This document shows, piece after piece, positions 1-10,157 of a DNA stretch of 64,000 nucleotides. The notes under the pieces are model-generated. The model saw only the letters and a list, made by a program, of their open reading frames with translations, searched no databases and was not told the origin of the DNA. The DNA is taken from assembly GCA_938009235.1 (NCBI GenBank), contig CALLIK010000010.1, positions 62,001-126,000 of the forward strand, written 5' to 3'. Source of the DNA: an uncultured Caulobacterales bacterium (GTDB taxonomy: Bacteria; Pseudomonadota; Alphaproteobacteria; Caulobacterales; Maricaulaceae). The stretch's first letter is position 1. Every line of letters begins with the position of its first letter. Made by a program: the position numbers and the translations under genes.

Positions 1-2
1 TC

Positions 3-506
3 CCCGGTAAAGTCGACGCCACCTTACGTATATCTGTCAACAATATGACTTTAAGGCTAGAGATTGAAGCGACGACAACGCGCGCCACGCCCATGAATAT
101 AACATGGCATCCCTACTGGAATCTCTTAGGAAAAGGTCGAATTGACGGACACGATCTTCAAGTTTCAGCCGAACACAGAACCACTCTGAAATCATGCAGC
201 AACATCGATGTTGCGGATACGCGCTACGACTTCCAAACTCCATTGGCGCTTGGAAGCGTTAGAATAGACGATAATTACGTCAATGTGTCTAAAGCCGTGC
301 TCAGCACACTCGACACAACTTTAACAGTGACGAGCTCCCTGCCCGACTTGCAAGTCTACACAGGAGACCATCTCCCGCGCCCAAGGTCAGGGGTAGCCTT
401 GGAACCACAATTTCGACCCAATGACATCAACGTAAATCAAGACTGCCTGTTGCAGGCTGGAGATGTCTACCGCCATTGGATCGAATATAAGTTAGATCAA
501 ATTTAA
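3..506 (+). CDS. galM: Aldose 1-epimerase (galactose mutarotase), C-terminal part
   Basis: This is the 3' part of a gene whose start lies left of the window; the frame is open from base 3. It would interconvert alpha and beta anomers of aldoses such as galactose or glucose in the cytoplasm. The visible protein has the family's 'NITWHPYWNL' segment (usually N-x-T-H/N-x-Y-x-N-L), a 'DDNYV' segment in the usual position, and the closing 'YTGDHLP' plus 'GVALEPQFRPND' block, which carries the conserved glutamate that acts as catalytic base in this family. The stop overlaps the stop of the convergent alanine dehydrogenase gene by four bases. The family is clear; sugar specificity cannot be read from the fragment. 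Confidence 0.88.
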   Translation, partial: PGKVDATLRISVNNMTLRLEIEATTTRATPMNITWHPYWNLLGKGRIDGHDLQVSAEHRTTLKSCSNIDVADTRYDFQTPLALGSVRIDDNYVNVSKAVLSTLDTTLTVTSSLPDLQVYTGDHLPRPRSGVALEPQFRPNDINVNQDCLLQAGDVYRHWIEYKLDQI

Positions 507-1615
507 AGAACGGATTTAGCGTCTACCCAGTCTAAACCTTGTGCGTCGGCAACAGCTTTATATGTGACTTTACCTTCACATACGTTCAAACCATTCAACA
601 AATGCGGATCTTGTCGCATGGCCTCTTTCCAGCCCATCCGCGCGATGCGTTTGCAATAATTAAGTGTCGCAGCGTTCAATGCATAGGCCGACGTTCTCGC
701 AACTGCGCCTGGCATGTTTGCAACACAGTAATGAACAACGCCGTCAATGACATATGTAGGGTCTGCATGCGTTGTCGCTTTAGAGGTTTCAAAACACCCG
801 CCTTGGTCAATCGCAACATCAACAAGAACAGCGCCCTCTTTCATGGTTGGCAACATTTCGCGAGTCACCAACTTTGGTGCCGCCGCGCCAGGAATAAGAA
901 CCGCGCCGATCACCAAATCTGCCTCAGTCAACAACTTAGCCAGAGTATCAGGTGTAGAGCGTCGAACTTGTGCCCGATTTCCAAACTCATAAGATAGCTT
1001 TTCCATAACTTTGTTGGATCGTTCCAAAATCGTTACGTCAGCTTGCATGCCAATCGCCATCAAGGCCGCATTATAGCCAACATCACCGCCGCCGATCACA
1101 ACGACTTTACCTGACGAGACACCCGGAACACCGCCCAGTAAAACGCCGCGACCGCCGCCTAGTTTTTGTAATGCTGTCGCGCCGACTTGCGTGGCAAGAC
1201 GCCCCGCAACCTGACTCATAGGTTTAAGCAACGGTAACTCACCACTGTCATCCGTGACAGTTTCATAGGCCACACAGACAGCACCAGATTTGATCAAATC
1301 GGCTGTTTGCTCAGGGTCAGGCGCAAGATGAAGATACGTATAGAGAATTTGCCCTGGACGTAGCATGGCCCTTTCGACGGCTTGCGGTTCTTTGACTTTC
1401 ACTATCATTTCGCACGCTTCGAAAATCTCAGTGGCTGTAGATTTAACTACAGCGCCCGCTGAAATATAATCTGCATCCAGAGCGCCAATGCCCTCACCCG
1501 CGAGCGTTTCAACCCAGACCTCATGACCATCAGCAATCAACTCAGAGACAGACTCTGGCGTTAAGCCAACACGATATTCTTGTGATTTAATTTCCTTCGG
1601 GACACCGATGCGCAT
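503..1615 (-). CDS. ald: Alanine dehydrogenase
   Basis: This NAD-dependent enzyme reversibly deaminates L-alanine to pyruvate and ammonium in the cytoplasm. The 370-residue length is typical. The N-terminus 'MRIGVPKEIK' is the AlaDH/PNT signature, the substrate domain carries 'VKVKEPQ' and 'YLHLAPD', and the nucleotide-binding domain shows 'GGGDVGYNAA' after 'GGVPGV'. The start is supported by a strong ribosome-binding site, GAGGAG, just upstream. It is divergent from an Lrp/AsnC-type regulator across a 130-base gap, a common arrangement in Proteobacteria in which the regulator responds to amino acids and controls ald; that control is inferred. Its stop overlaps that of the convergent epimerase gene. 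Confidence 0.96.
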   Translation of the reverse strand: MRIGVPKEIKSQEYRVGLTPESVSELIADGHEVWVETLAGEGIGALDADYISAGAVVKSTATEIFEACEMIVKVKEPQAVERAMLRPGQILYTYLHLAPDPEQTADLIKSGAVCVAYETVTDDSGELPLLKPMSQVAGRLATQVGATALQKLGGGRGVLLGGVPGVSSGKVVVIGGGDVGYNAALMAIGMQADVTILERSNKVMEKLSYEFGNRAQVRRSTPDTLAKLLTEADLVIGAVLIPGAAAPKLVTREMLPTMKEGAVLVDVAIDQGGCFETSKATTHADPTYVIDGVVHYCVANMPGAVARTSAYALNAATLNYCKRIARMGWKEAMRQDPHLLNGLNVCEGKVTYKAVADAQGLDWVDAKSVL

Positions 1616-1645
1616 GATATTCTCCTCAAAACAGCAACTCTGACA

Positions 1646-1658
1646 GAATACATTATTC
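1646..1658. promoter_or_regulatory. Small palindrome between ald and the Lrp-type regulator
   Basis: The 130-base intergenic stretch contains GAATA-CAT-TATTC, a perfect 5-base inverted repeat in an A+T-rich context, followed by further TATT/AATA elements up to about 1675. Lrp-type proteins bind degenerate A+T-rich palindromes, so this is a reasonable operator candidate for the divergent pair. No binding is shown by sequence alone. Confidence 0.35.
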
Positions 1659-1745
1659 GAGATAAGATATTATTCATTTCAGGCTTGGTTTTTAGGTTTT
1701 TTTCAGGATAATATCCGAACATATGCAATTATACAGACAAAATTT

Positions 1746-2213
1746 ATGAAAATCTCAGACATTGATCGTAAAATTCTACATGAACTCCAAACCAATTGCC
1801 GACAAAGCTCTGCAGCCATAGGAGAGAAAGTAGGCTTGTCACCCTCAGCCTGCCACAGGCGCATCGGCCTGCTGGAAGAGCGTGGCTTGATCGAAAGATA
1901 TGCCGCACGATTGAATGGGTCAAAGCTGGGGTTTGCCATGACCTTTTACGTAGAGGTCACGTTGGAAGGCCAAAGCGAGGCTATATTATCCGCATTTGAA
2001 AAAGCAGCGCTCTCCCGCCAAGAAGTTTTGGAATGCCATCTGATGACAGGTCAAGCGGATTACTTAATCAAAGTGGCAGCGCCAGATACAGAGGATTATG
2101 AACGCATTTACCGCAGAACAATTGCGGCCTTACCGCATGTAAGCCGAATTCAATCTAGTCTTGTGATGAAAACGGTCAAACCCTGGACAGGCTATCCCGC
2201 AATCCAGAAGTAA
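1746..2213 (+). CDS. Lrp/AsnC family transcriptional regulator
   Basis: A 155-residue feast/famine regulator. Residues 1-60 form the winged helix-turn-helix, starting 'MKISDIDRKILHELQ' and including 'GLSPSACHRRI' as recognition helix. The rest is the RAM/ACT-like ligand-binding and oligomerisation domain with 'VLECHLMTGQADYLIKV', the characteristic G-x-x-D-Y-x-L-x-V block. Position divergent from alanine dehydrogenase suggests it controls ald in response to alanine or another amino acid, as with AldR-type regulators; this is inference from context. A separate gene follows 95 bases downstream. Confidence 0.92.
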   Translation: MKISDIDRKILHELQTNCRQSSAAIGEKVGLSPSACHRRIGLLEERGLIERYAARLNGSKLGFAMTFYVEVTLEGQSEAILSAFEKAALSRQEVLECHLMTGQADYLIKVAAPDTEDYERIYRRTIAALPHVSRIQSSLVMKTVKPWTGYPAIQK

Positions 2214-2338
2214 AAGTTATCTATATTAGCGATATTTAACTGGGTTAGACCTAGAAATACAGGCAAATCCAATGGACCGCAGCATGAGGCTCAGCTAAAG
2301 CCGCTAGATTGAAGCGCTGCCTATATGACAGGGACACC

Positions 2339-4720
2339 TTGCCCAAAAAAACGTCAAAAAAAATTTGGTTGAAAACCGTTGCCCCCTTGGCTGTGCTCAT
2401 AGGCCTAGCAAATGCTGTTCCCGCACACGCCCAAATTGGTGACGTCACCCGTACGGATAGCGATCTACAACTTGCGGACGACAGCCCGTTCCGTGACCCA
2501 GACATCATCTATCTAGAAGCTGACACGCTCACCAATGATGAAGCCACGCAGGTTTTGACGGCTGAAGGTAGTGTTGAAGGGCGATATCAAGACCGTACCC
2601 TCCGCGCCGACAGTGTCATATACAAGCTGAGTACGGGGCAAGTCATCGCATCAGGTAACGTCGTCTTAGTACAAGCCGATGGCAGCTCTCAATATGCTGA
2701 CAAATTGGAATTATCTAACGAACTAGAGGCTGGCACCGCGACAGATTTTGTTGCTCGCCTCCCTAACGGCGCAACGACAGCAGCTCGCTTTGTGGCCCGA
2801 GGCAAAGATGGTGAAGTCGAGCTATACAACGCCTATTATACGGCGTGTAAAGTGTGCGAAGATAAACCTAACCCGACATGGCGGATTAAAGCGCGCCAAG
2901 TGACACAAGACAAAGACTCTAGGACGGTTCAATATCGTGACGCCGTCTTCGAACTATTTGGACTACCCATTTTCTACACCCCCTATTTGGCCCATCCTGA
3001 CCCAAGCGCGAGTCGTGCGAGCGGTTTATTAACTCCTACTCTTGGTCTTTCAGGATCTAGGGGCGGAACTTTAGCTGTTCCATATTATTGGGCGATTGAC
3101 GACTATACAGAAGCGACCCTCACGCCGCGTGTATTCACAAAGGTCAATCCTTTGCTCGAATACGACCTAGCGCGTCAGTTTCATACAGGACGGATTGAGA
3201 TCAACGGTAGTATTACCAGCGGCAGTATCTTTGACAAAAACGGTGACGCATTTGATGACGCCAGTCTTTTCGATGAACCTGATGATGCTCCAATTGGAAA
3301 AAAAATGCGCGGCCACATCTTCGCTAAAGGCCTTTTTGCGCCTACTGATTTTTGGAGCTATGGATTCGGGTTAGAACACACGACTGATGACACCTATCTC
3401 ACGCGCTATAACCTTGATGAAGAGAACCAGACTCAAGGCCTTTACGTCGATGAGTCGCGACGCAACACAACACAAGCCTTTATCGTCGGACAAGATGATA
3501 ATACGCAAGTTTCAGTCTCGGCGGTAACCTTTCAAAACTTATACGACAGAATTATCGAAGCTGATGATGGAACGTTCACATTTATTGACGTTGATGACGG
3601 AACGCTTCCAGTCATCGCACCAAGAATTGAATTAGAGCATTATATAAATGACCCTTTTACAGGCGGTCGATTGAAAGCCTCGGGTAACTTCACGGCTTTA
3701 ACACGAAAAACAGGATCTAATTACACCCGCGCAACAGCAGGATTAGACTACGAGAAAACATGGATTGCGTCTGGCGGAATTGAAGTCAAACCCTTCGGTA
3801 ATATACGATCAGACTATTTCAACATTGAAACGGATACTGATTTAAACCCAGATACCGAAGACACTAATTTTACGCGAGTATTAGGGCAAACAGGTGTCGA
3901 TATTAGATACCCATTCATCAAAATTGGCGACACAGTAAATTGGACTCTTGAACCTCGCGTTCAAGTCACTCAAAGTTTTGGTGACGCTAAACTTAGCGAA
4001 TTTGTTGCGAGCGCAGCTGACAATATCCTTTTCACTGAAGACGCGGGTAACGCAGACCTTGATTCCGCTCTCTTGTGGCAATCCAATAAAAGCTCTGGCT
4101 TTGACTTTTGGCAAGAAGGCACGCGAGTAGATGTCGGCGGTAGCCTTGCAGCCACATGGGGAAAACGCAGTTCTGCGGAACTCTTCGCCGGACAATCTTT
4201 TGCTAAGGGTTCAAATGGTGAAGTTATTGATGGATTATCGGGCGAAGATGGCGACTTCCTTCTAAGTTCAGGTTTGGAAGGTTCACAATCTGATATTGTT
4301 GGCGAGGCCAGTCTCAAGCTCGGGAGCGTATTCGGGTCACGCACTCGCGTTCGCTTTGACCAAGACACCAATAATTTTACCCGCATCGACTCCACAGTAA
4401 ACCTCCGTACAAAGAGACTTACCGCCTACGCGCGGTATTTCCGTTTAAACAGCACTGATAACCCAGATGCCCCCCCTGAAGAAATTTCGGGTCGCCTGCG
4501 GTTTCATATAACTGATAATTGGAGCACGAGTTTTTCTGCCACAAGAGATATAGACGGTGAAGTTACACGCGTCTCAGCCCTTGGCCTACAATACCAAGAT
4601 GACTGCTCTCGCATTGAAGTTCTCTATACGCAAAACCGTTTCAACAATGATGCGATCCGCGATAGATCAGGTATCGGTGTTAAGTTCTCGCTTTTGTCAC
4701 TCGGTGATTTTGGCGACTAA
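2339..4720 (+). CDS. lptD: LPS-assembly outer-membrane protein LptD
   Basis: LptD is the outer-membrane beta-barrel that inserts lipopolysaccharide at the cell surface. After a signal peptide (hydrophobic stretch then 'ANAVPAHAQ') there is an OstA/LptA-like periplasmic beta-jellyroll ('IIYLEADTLTNDEATQVLTAEGSVEGRYQ' region), then the large LptD barrel with 'GLPIFYTPYLAHPDPSASRA'. Cysteines in 'ACKVC' and near the C-terminus ('DDCSRIE') could form the disulfides typical of LptD. I chose the TTG at 2339, preceded by AGGGA; an in-frame TTG at 2309 would add ten residues but has no clear ribosome-binding site. In many Proteobacteria lptD heads a surA-pdxA-rsmA operon; here it stands alone and is convergent with fpr. 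Confidence 0.92.
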   Translation: MPKKTSKKIWLKTVAPLAVLIGLANAVPAHAQIGDVTRTDSDLQLADDSPFRDPDIIYLEADTLTNDEATQVLTAEGSVEGRYQDRTLRADSVIYKLSTGQVIASGNVVLVQADGSSQYADKLELSNELEAGTATDFVARLPNGATTAARFVARGKDGEVELYNAYYTACKVCEDKPNPTWRIKARQVTQDKDSRTVQYRDAVFELFGLPIFYTPYLAHPDPSASRASGLLTPTLGLSGSRGGTLAVPYYWAIDDYTEATLTPRVFTKVNPLLEYDLARQFHTGRIEINGSITSGSIFDKNGDAFDDASLFDEPDDAPIGKKMRGHIFAKGLFAPTDFWSYGFGLEHTTDDTYLTRYNLDEENQTQGLYVDESRRNTTQAFIVGQDDNTQVSVSAVTFQNLYDRIIEADDGTFTFIDVDDGTLPVIAPRIELEHYINDPFTGGRLKASGNFTALTRKTGSNYTRATAGLDYEKTWIASGGIEVKPFGNIRSDYFNIETDTDLNPDTEDTNFTRVLGQTGVDIRYPFIKIGDTVNWTLEPRVQVTQSFGDAKLSEFVASAADNILFTEDAGNADLDSALLWQSNKSSGFDFWQEGTRVDVGGSLAATWGKRSSAELFAGQSFAKGSNGEVIDGLSGEDGDFLLSSGLEGSQSDIVGEASLKLGSVFGSRTRVRFDQDTNNFTRIDSTVNLRTKRLTAYARYFRLNSTDNPDAPPEEISGRLRFHITDNWSTSFSATRDIDGEVTRVSALGLQYQDDCSRIEVLYTQNRFNNDAIRDRSGIGVKFSLLSLGDFGD

Positions 4721-5514
4721 CCTACGAAACTCTTTTCGACAACGAATTGCGCAGGCTTTGAATTTGACCCTTCCGTCAGACCAAACCCTTCGACCAATAC
4801 AGCCGTGTCATCAATCATGTCTTTTGACCCACAGATCATCACGCGGTCTGTTTCTGGATTTAAAGGCTCAGTCCCTGCAGCTTCAAATAGCCCGCCAGTT
4901 TCAATCAAAGTCGTAATGCGGCCCTTGAGAGGATGATCTTCACGGGTCAACGACGTGATAAGTTTTAATCGAGATGTTCCGTCTTCTCGGACGACCATTT
5001 CGCCAACTAGTGGATCGTTCACAAGGTCCTGCACGAGACGGGTCGAATATTCTAACTCGCTTGCCTCGCGGCACGTATGCGTCACAATAACTTCGTCATA
5101 ACGCTCATAGGTTTCAGGGTCCCGTATCAATGACGCGAAAGGCGCAAAGCCAGTTCCCGTAGAAAACATCCAGAGCCGTTTACCTGGCAATAAAGCATCC
5201 AGAACAAGGGTTCCAACGGGTTTACGGCTCAAGAGAACTGTATCGCCGGTTTCGATTTTCTGAAGCCGTGACGTCAGCGGACCGTCTTCAACTTTGATCG
5301 AGTAAAACTCCAACTTTTCGTCCCAAGCGGGTGACGCGATGGAATAGGCGCGCATAAGGGGTCGTTTCTGATCTTCAGTCTTCGGCAAGCCAATCATAAC
5401 AAACTCGCCCGTACGAAAGCGGAACGATGCAGGTCGGGTCATAGAAAAGGCAAATAGGCGGTCGGTAAAATGTTCAACCGACAGGACTTTTTCCTCTGTA
5501 GGGGCATTAGACAT
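4717..5514 (-). CDS. fpr: Ferredoxin/flavodoxin-NADP reductase
   Basis: An FAD enzyme moving electrons between NADPH and ferredoxin or flavodoxin. The FAD-binding beta-barrel shows 'FRTGEFVMIGL' and 'RAYSIASP' (the R-x-Y-S signature), then 'LTSRLQ'. The NADP domain has 'FSTGTGFAPFASLIRDPETY' and 'VMICGSKDM', and the protein ends 'FVVEKSFVG', as Fpr proteins with a C-terminal aromatic/tail do. The frame stays open upstream to 5580, but the start at 5514 ('MSNAPTEEKV') gives about 265 residues, the usual size, so I use it. Its TAG stop interlocks with the lptD stop by four bases. Fpr often serves oxidative-stress defence or Fe-S/biotin metabolism; its specific partner is not visible. Confidence 0.93.
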   Translation of the reverse strand: MSNAPTEEKVLSVEHFTDRLFAFSMTRPASFRFRTGEFVMIGLPKTEDQKRPLMRAYSIASPAWDEKLEFYSIKVEDGPLTSRLQKIETGDTVLLSRKPVGTLVLDALLPGKRLWMFSTGTGFAPFASLIRDPETYERYDEVIVTHTCREASELEYSTRLVQDLVNDPLVGEMVVREDGTSRLKLITSLTREDHPLKGRITTLIETGGLFEAAGTEPLNPETDRVMICGSKDMIDDTAVLVEGFGLTEGSNSKPAQFVVEKSFVG

Positions 5515-5697
5515 AACAATGATTTCCGTCTTCAAAAACTGTATCGCGCGCCACATATACCTGAGGACGTCACGTTTCAATATCCTATATAGTGAACCTT
5601 TCGTTCTTTATAAAGAACGCACATGTAATTTTGGTCTCTTGGCGACTTATCAGAGAGAATAGTTGAACCTATTGATATAGAGATTAAACTGGGCGCT

Positions 5698-6945
5698 ATG
5701 GTACAATTTAAGCTAAAATCTAATTTCTCAAACACTGAGCATTCATCGTGGCGTGAGACAGTCGAGGCTGGCTTACGTGGAACTGATTACGAGAGTTTAT
5801 TCCGCAGAACTGAAGATGGATTGACGCGTGGACCTTTAAAGACTGCGGCTGACCTGCCTCCATCTATCCAACCTTTAACGAGATCTCAGTTACCACATCT
5901 AGATACTCGTGCATGGCATATTTCGGCCCCAGTTCGAGGCGCGAGCCACAATCACGCAAACACGCAATTGATCGAAAACCTCAAAGGCGGCGCCAGCGCC
6001 GTACGGATCGAAAACTCTGACGTCCTCACAAATAGAAATGACTTAAAACGCCTTTTGGAGGGCGTGTTTACCGACCTCGTTCCGATACAATTTGGGCCTA
6101 ACGCGGCCAATGCAGCCTGTTTAGACATGGCACTCTCCATCCCTGCTCTATCTACAGCGACAATTTGGGCAGGTTTAGATCCTCAAAAAGACAAGTCGAA
6201 AATCCAAACTCACCTAAATCATGTACCAGATACATGGAAACTCATGGTGCTGACTCCACTGGAAACGCACGAGCAAGGCGGGACAGAGGTTCAACAGCTT
6301 TCTAACTTAGCGGCCCACCTAGCCGAAACCATGCGGACATATGGTCCACACGAAACCTGCCGCCATCTTGTGATTGAACTCGCGGCTGACCAAGACACCC
6401 ACCTCACAATAGTCAAATTCCGAGCGGCTCGCCGTATAGTGCTGCGCATTGCTGAAGCTTTTGGCGCTGACGGGGCCAACATTCCAATATGCGCTGTAAC
6501 ATCCTTGCGCATGATGCAGACTGAGGATGCTTGGACAAATTTACTGCGTATCATGAGCGCAGGATTTGGTGCCGTGATCGGGGGAGCTGGACTGGTGACA
6601 ACGCGGCCCTTCACCGATGGCCTTGGGGACGCAACACCCTTTGCACATCGCATCGCCAGAAACATGCAGTTGATGATGATGGAAGAAAGTCATTTAGGTC
6701 AAGTCTCTGACCCTAGCCACGGAAGTTACTGGCACGAAAACATGACGGAAGAGCTTGCGCAGGCGGCTTGGCGTAGGTTTCAAATCATCGAACAAAAAGG
6801 CGGCATGAACGTCTTTATGGAAAGCGGAGAGTATGAAATGGCTCTCAACGCATCCAAAACAGCGCGAGAGGCTCGCGGTGAACCCGTATTGGGCGTCACA
6901 TTACATCCTGCGCCCGATGTCAAAAAACCGGAGGTTCGGTCATGA
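5698..6945 (+). CDS. mutA: Methylmalonyl-CoA mutase small (beta) subunit
   Basis: The non-catalytic partner of the adenosylcobalamin-dependent mutase that turns (R)-methylmalonyl-CoA into succinyl-CoA. The 415-residue protein has the mutase TIM-barrel region, including '[20 protein letters not shown]', '[16 protein letters not shown]' and '[17 protein letters not shown]'. As expected for a small subunit it lacks the cobalamin-binding D-x-H-x-x-G motif, and it is shorter than many small subunits because it ends soon after the barrel. It overlaps mutB by four bases (ATGA), so the two are translationally coupled. The 117-base upstream region shows no cobalamin-riboswitch features that I could recognise. 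Confidence 0.93.
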   Translation: MVQFKLKSNFSNTEHSSWRETVEAGLRGTDYESLFRRTEDGLTRGPLKTAADLPPSIQPLTRSQLPHLDTRAWHISAPVRGASHNHANTQLIENLKGGASAVRIENSDVLTNRNDLKRLLEGVFTDLVPIQFGPNAANAACLDMALSIPALSTATIWAGLDPQKDKSKIQTHLNHVPDTWKLMVLTPLETHEQGGTEVQQLSNLAAHLAETMRTYGPHETCRHLVIELAADQDTHLTIVKFRAARRIVLRIAEAFGADGANIPICAVTSLRMMQTEDAWTNLLRIMSAGFGAVIGGAGLVTTRPFTDGLGDATPFAHRIARNMQLMMMEESHLGQVSDPSHGSYWHENMTEELAQAAWRRFQIIEQKGGMNVFMESGEYEMALNASKTAREARGEPVLGVTLHPAPDVKKPEVRS

Positions 6946-9080
6946 GCACTCCAGACTTTACACAGCTTGATCTTGGCACCACAAAAGACTCCGCAAGAGC
7001 AGGTGCAAGTTGGGCCTCACCAGAAGGCATTGAAGTTCGCTCAAGCTATGACAAAGCAGATTTGGAGAGCTTGCCATTTACAAATAGCCTGCCAGGTTTT
7101 GCTCCCTATATCAGAGGCCCCTACCCCACCATGTATGTCCAGCGCCCTTGGACGATCCGCCAATATGCTGGGTTTTCAACGGCTGAGGATTCCAACGCCT
7201 TTTACCGCCGCAATCTAGCGGCAGGTCAAAAAGGCTTGTCTGTTGCCTTCGATCTTGCCACCCATCGCGGATACGACAGTGACCACCCTCGCGTGCCGGG
7301 TGATGTCGGTATGGCCGGCGTTGCCATCGATAGTCTCTACGACATGCGTATCCTGTTCGACAAAATACCTTTGGATAAGATGTCTGTCTCCATGACCATG
7401 AACGGCGCTGTTCTGCCCATCCTCGCGCTTTATATTGCGGCAGCAGAGGAACAAGGCGTCAAACAGGAACAGCTTGCAGGGACAATTCAGAATGACATTC
7501 TGAAAGAATTCATGGTGCGGAACACATACATTTATCCGCCAAAACCGAGCATGCGGATCATCTCTGATATCTTCGCACATACCAGCCAACACATGCCTAA
7601 ATTCAATTCCATTTCCATCTCAGGCTATCACATGCAGGAAGCGGGAGCTTCGGCTGATATTGAACTCGGTTATACACTTGCGGATGGATTAGAATATGTT
7701 CGCACAGGCGTCGCAGCAGGCATGAATATTGATCGCTTCGCACCGCGCTTATCATTCTTCTGGGCCGTAGGCATGAACTACTTCATGGAAGTGGCTAAAC
7801 TCCGCGCAGCCCGTCTCGTTTGGGCGCAGCTCATTGGAGAGTTCAATCCAGAAAACCCAAAATCAAGTATGCTCCGAACACATTGTCAAACGTCTGGTTG
7901 GTCACTCACCGCGCAAGATGTTTTCAATAATGTAGGGCGCACACATATCGAAGCGATGGCAGCCGTCGACGGCGGCACGCAATCCCTTCATACAAATTCT
8001 CTGGATGAAGCGCTTGCTCTCCCGACGGATTTTTCAGCGCGCATTGCTAGAAACACGCAAATCTTTCTACAAACTGAAGGCAAGCACACGGCGCAAATCG
8101 ACCCGTGGGCAGGTAGTTATTATGTAGAGCGCCTGACGCATGACCTCGCCGCGCGCGCCTTGTCTCACATTAAAGAAGTCGAAGCCTTGGGCGGAATGGC
8201 AGCCGCCATCGAAGCTGGCATTCCTAAGCTTCGTATCGAAGAATCTGCGGCACGCATTCAAGCCCGGATTGATAGCGGCGCGCAGACCGTTGTTGGAGTG
8301 AATAAATATCTATCTAATGAAAAAGACGATATCCCAATCTTAAGAGTCGACAACGCCGCAGTGCGTAATGGCCAAATTGAACGTCTCAAACAACTTCGCG
8401 CAGATCGCGACACGCAGGCTACAATGGACGCCCTCGACGCTCTGACGAAGTCCGCAGACACAGGACAAGGTAATCTGCTTGAACTCGCGGTTGATGCAGC
8501 GCGTAAAAAAGCAACCGTCGGCGAAATATCGGATGCGTTAGAAAAAGTTTACGGCCGTTTTTCAGCCAAACCAACGGGAGTAAGAGGCGTATATTCTGGA
8601 GCCTTTGATGAAAGTAACCCAAGCTTCAAAGCAGCGAAATCCCGTATTGATGCCTTTACAGAATTAGAGGGCAGAAAGCCTAAAATCCTGATCGCCAAAA
8701 TGGGACAAGATGGACATGATCGCGGTCAAAAAGTCGTCGCTACGGCCTTCTCTGATATCGGTTTTGATGTTGTCATCGGACCTCTTTTCCAAACCCCTGA
8801 AGAAGCTGCCGACCTCGGTATCGACTCAGATGTGGACATCATAGCCGCGAGTTCACTTGCGGCGGGTCATCTGTCTTTGGTCCCAGCCTTACGAGATTCC
8901 TTAAAATCCAAAACCCGCGAAGATATTCTGATTGTTGTGGGCGGTGTCATTCCACCAGAAGATATAGAAACGTTGAAGACCATGGGGGCGAAGGCGGTCT
9001 TTCTTCCAGGTACAAACATACCGGATGCTGTGTTGGAAGTTTTAGATGTTGTGAATATGCGATTAAGCCAAGGCGCGTAA
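6942..9080 (+). CDS. mutB: Methylmalonyl-CoA mutase large (alpha) subunit
   Basis: The catalytic subunit (712 residues) that rearranges methylmalonyl-CoA to succinyl-CoA using adenosylcobalamin, the last step of propionyl-CoA catabolism. The N-terminal barrel includes '[20 protein letters not shown]', which carries the active-site tyrosine, '[20 protein letters not shown]' and '[10 protein letters not shown]'. The C-terminal cobalamin domain carries 'MGQDGHDRG'; His592 is the lower axial cobalt ligand of the D-x-H-x-x-G motif, followed by '[10 protein letters not shown]' and 'GGVIPPED'. The start overlaps the mutA stop. Together with pccA/pccB about 6-11 kb away it makes most of the propionate route. 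No epimerase or MeaB-like chaperone gene lies in the window. Confidence 0.97.
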   Translation: MSTPDFTQLDLGTTKDSARAGASWASPEGIEVRSSYDKADLESLPFTNSLPGFAPYIRGPYPTMYVQRPWTIRQYAGFSTAEDSNAFYRRNLAAGQKGLSVAFDLATHRGYDSDHPRVPGDVGMAGVAIDSLYDMRILFDKIPLDKMSVSMTMNGAVLPILALYIAAAEEQGVKQEQLAGTIQNDILKEFMVRNTYIYPPKPSMRIISDIFAHTSQHMPKFNSISISGYHMQEAGASADIELGYTLADGLEYVRTGVAAGMNIDRFAPRLSFFWAVGMNYFMEVAKLRAARLVWAQLIGEFNPENPKSSMLRTHCQTSGWSLTAQDVFNNVGRTHIEAMAAVDGGTQSLHTNSLDEALALPTDFSARIARNTQIFLQTEGKHTAQIDPWAGSYYVERLTHDLAARALSHIKEVEALGGMAAAIEAGIPKLRIEESAARIQARIDSGAQTVVGVNKYLSNEKDDIPILRVDNAAVRNGQIERLKQLRADRDTQATMDALDALTKSADTGQGNLLELAVDAARKKATVGEISDALEKVYGRFSAKPTGVRGVYSGAFDESNPSFKAAKSRIDAFTELEGRKPKILIAKMGQDGHDRGQKVVATAFSDIGFDVVIGPLFQTPEEAADLGIDSDVDIIAASSLAAGHLSLVPALRDSLKSKTREDILIVVGGVIPPEDIETLKTMGAKAVFLPGTNIPDAVLEVLDVVNMRLSQGA

Positions 9081-9122
9081 AATGGGGCATTCGATCTCAA
9101 ATCCTAAAGGCCAACTAGGCCA

Positions 9123-10106
9123 ATGATCCGCCACATCGCAGAATTCGCTGGTGCCTGTGGGCGTGGTTTAAATACGATTAGACCGAAGCGCACCTTTGGG
9201 CCCGCCGAGGTTGACCCATACTTCGGCTATACGACTGAAAATGAAATTGTCCTACGCGGGCGCATCTTAAGTCGGCGGCCAAATAAACCCTCAAAGCCTG
9301 CGAAAGAAACCCCTTCAACGTGGTCCAATTTCAAAGCTATGGTCGCGCTCTTCAACACCAGAGAATTAGATAATATTCATATACGTTGCGAGGGTGAGGA
9401 AACTTACACAGATGAAGAAGGGTATTTTGATTTGAAATTACCTCGACCCGCCGAAATAACGGGATGGGCATCTTTTGAATGTTACTTCAATCATCAAGAC
9501 ACACCAGCGCAACTCACGGCGCTGCTAACGTCATCAGAGGCAGAATATGGCGTCATTTCGGATATTGATGATACGTTGATTAAAACTGAAGCATGGAGCC
9601 TTCTCCGAAACCTATGGAACTCCATGACAGGAAATGCGGAGTCACGGCTTGTATTTTCTGATGCTGTGGACCTCATTGGAAAGCTCCATGACAGTGTAAA
9701 CCCCGTCTTCTACGTCAGCTCTTCACCTTGGAATTTGCATGCCTTCCTTAGTGAAATTTTCGAAAGAGCGGGATTGATACAAGGTCCAAAATTCCTGAGA
9801 GACCTTGGCATATCTAAAACAAAACGTATGAGAGACAGCCACGGAAACCACAAAGGGCGATCAATAGACACAGTCCTTATGGCGAACCCAGATCTCACAT
9901 TCATATTGATCGGAGATACAGGACAGCAAGACGCTCACGTGTATCATGACGCCATATTGAGACACCCTGAACGCATACGGCAGGTTATTCTACGAACCCC
10001 TCAAGCCTCATTAGATCGCTCAGATACGCTCTGGATAAATAAAATCATGGAAACGGGCACACCAATTTATATCGGTGAAACCTATGGGCCGTTCCTAAGT
10101 GCATAG
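9123..10106 (+). CDS. App1 family (DUF2183) phosphatase-domain protein
   Basis: A 327-residue protein with the HAD-like catalytic domain of the yeast phosphatidate phosphatase App1 family. The nucleophile motif is 'DIDDTLIKT' (D-x-D-x-T) at about residue 147. Later come 'FYVSSSPWNLHAFLSEIF' (motif II region), 'KGRSIDTVL' and 'FILIGDTGQQDAHVY' (acidic motif). The N-terminal 130 residues have the 'GYTTENEIVLRGRIL' beta-rich segment usual in bacterial members. It likely hydrolyses a phospholipid-like phosphate, but the bacterial substrate is not established. It starts 42 bases after mutB, so cotranscription is possible. Confidence 0.87.
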   Translation: MIRHIAEFAGACGRGLNTIRPKRTFGPAEVDPYFGYTTENEIVLRGRILSRRPNKPSKPAKETPSTWSNFKAMVALFNTRELDNIHIRCEGEETYTDEEGYFDLKLPRPAEITGWASFECYFNHQDTPAQLTALLTSSEAEYGVISDIDDTLIKTEAWSLLRNLWNSMTGNAESRLVFSDAVDLIGKLHDSVNPVFYVSSSPWNLHAFLSEIFERAGLIQGPKFLRDLGISKTKRMRDSHGNHKGRSIDTVLMANPDLTFILIGDTGQQDAHVYHDAILRHPERIRQVILRTPQASLDRSDTLWINKIMETGTPIYIGETYGPFLSA

Positions 10107-10157
10107 GATCAACGTGACGCTTCCTCATCGAGAGTAAAGACGCGTTGAATATTAACG

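Noticed and set aside
5581-5697. Cobalamin riboswitch before mutA
   Set aside because: The 117-base gap is too short and shows no B12-box-like sequence that I could recognise.
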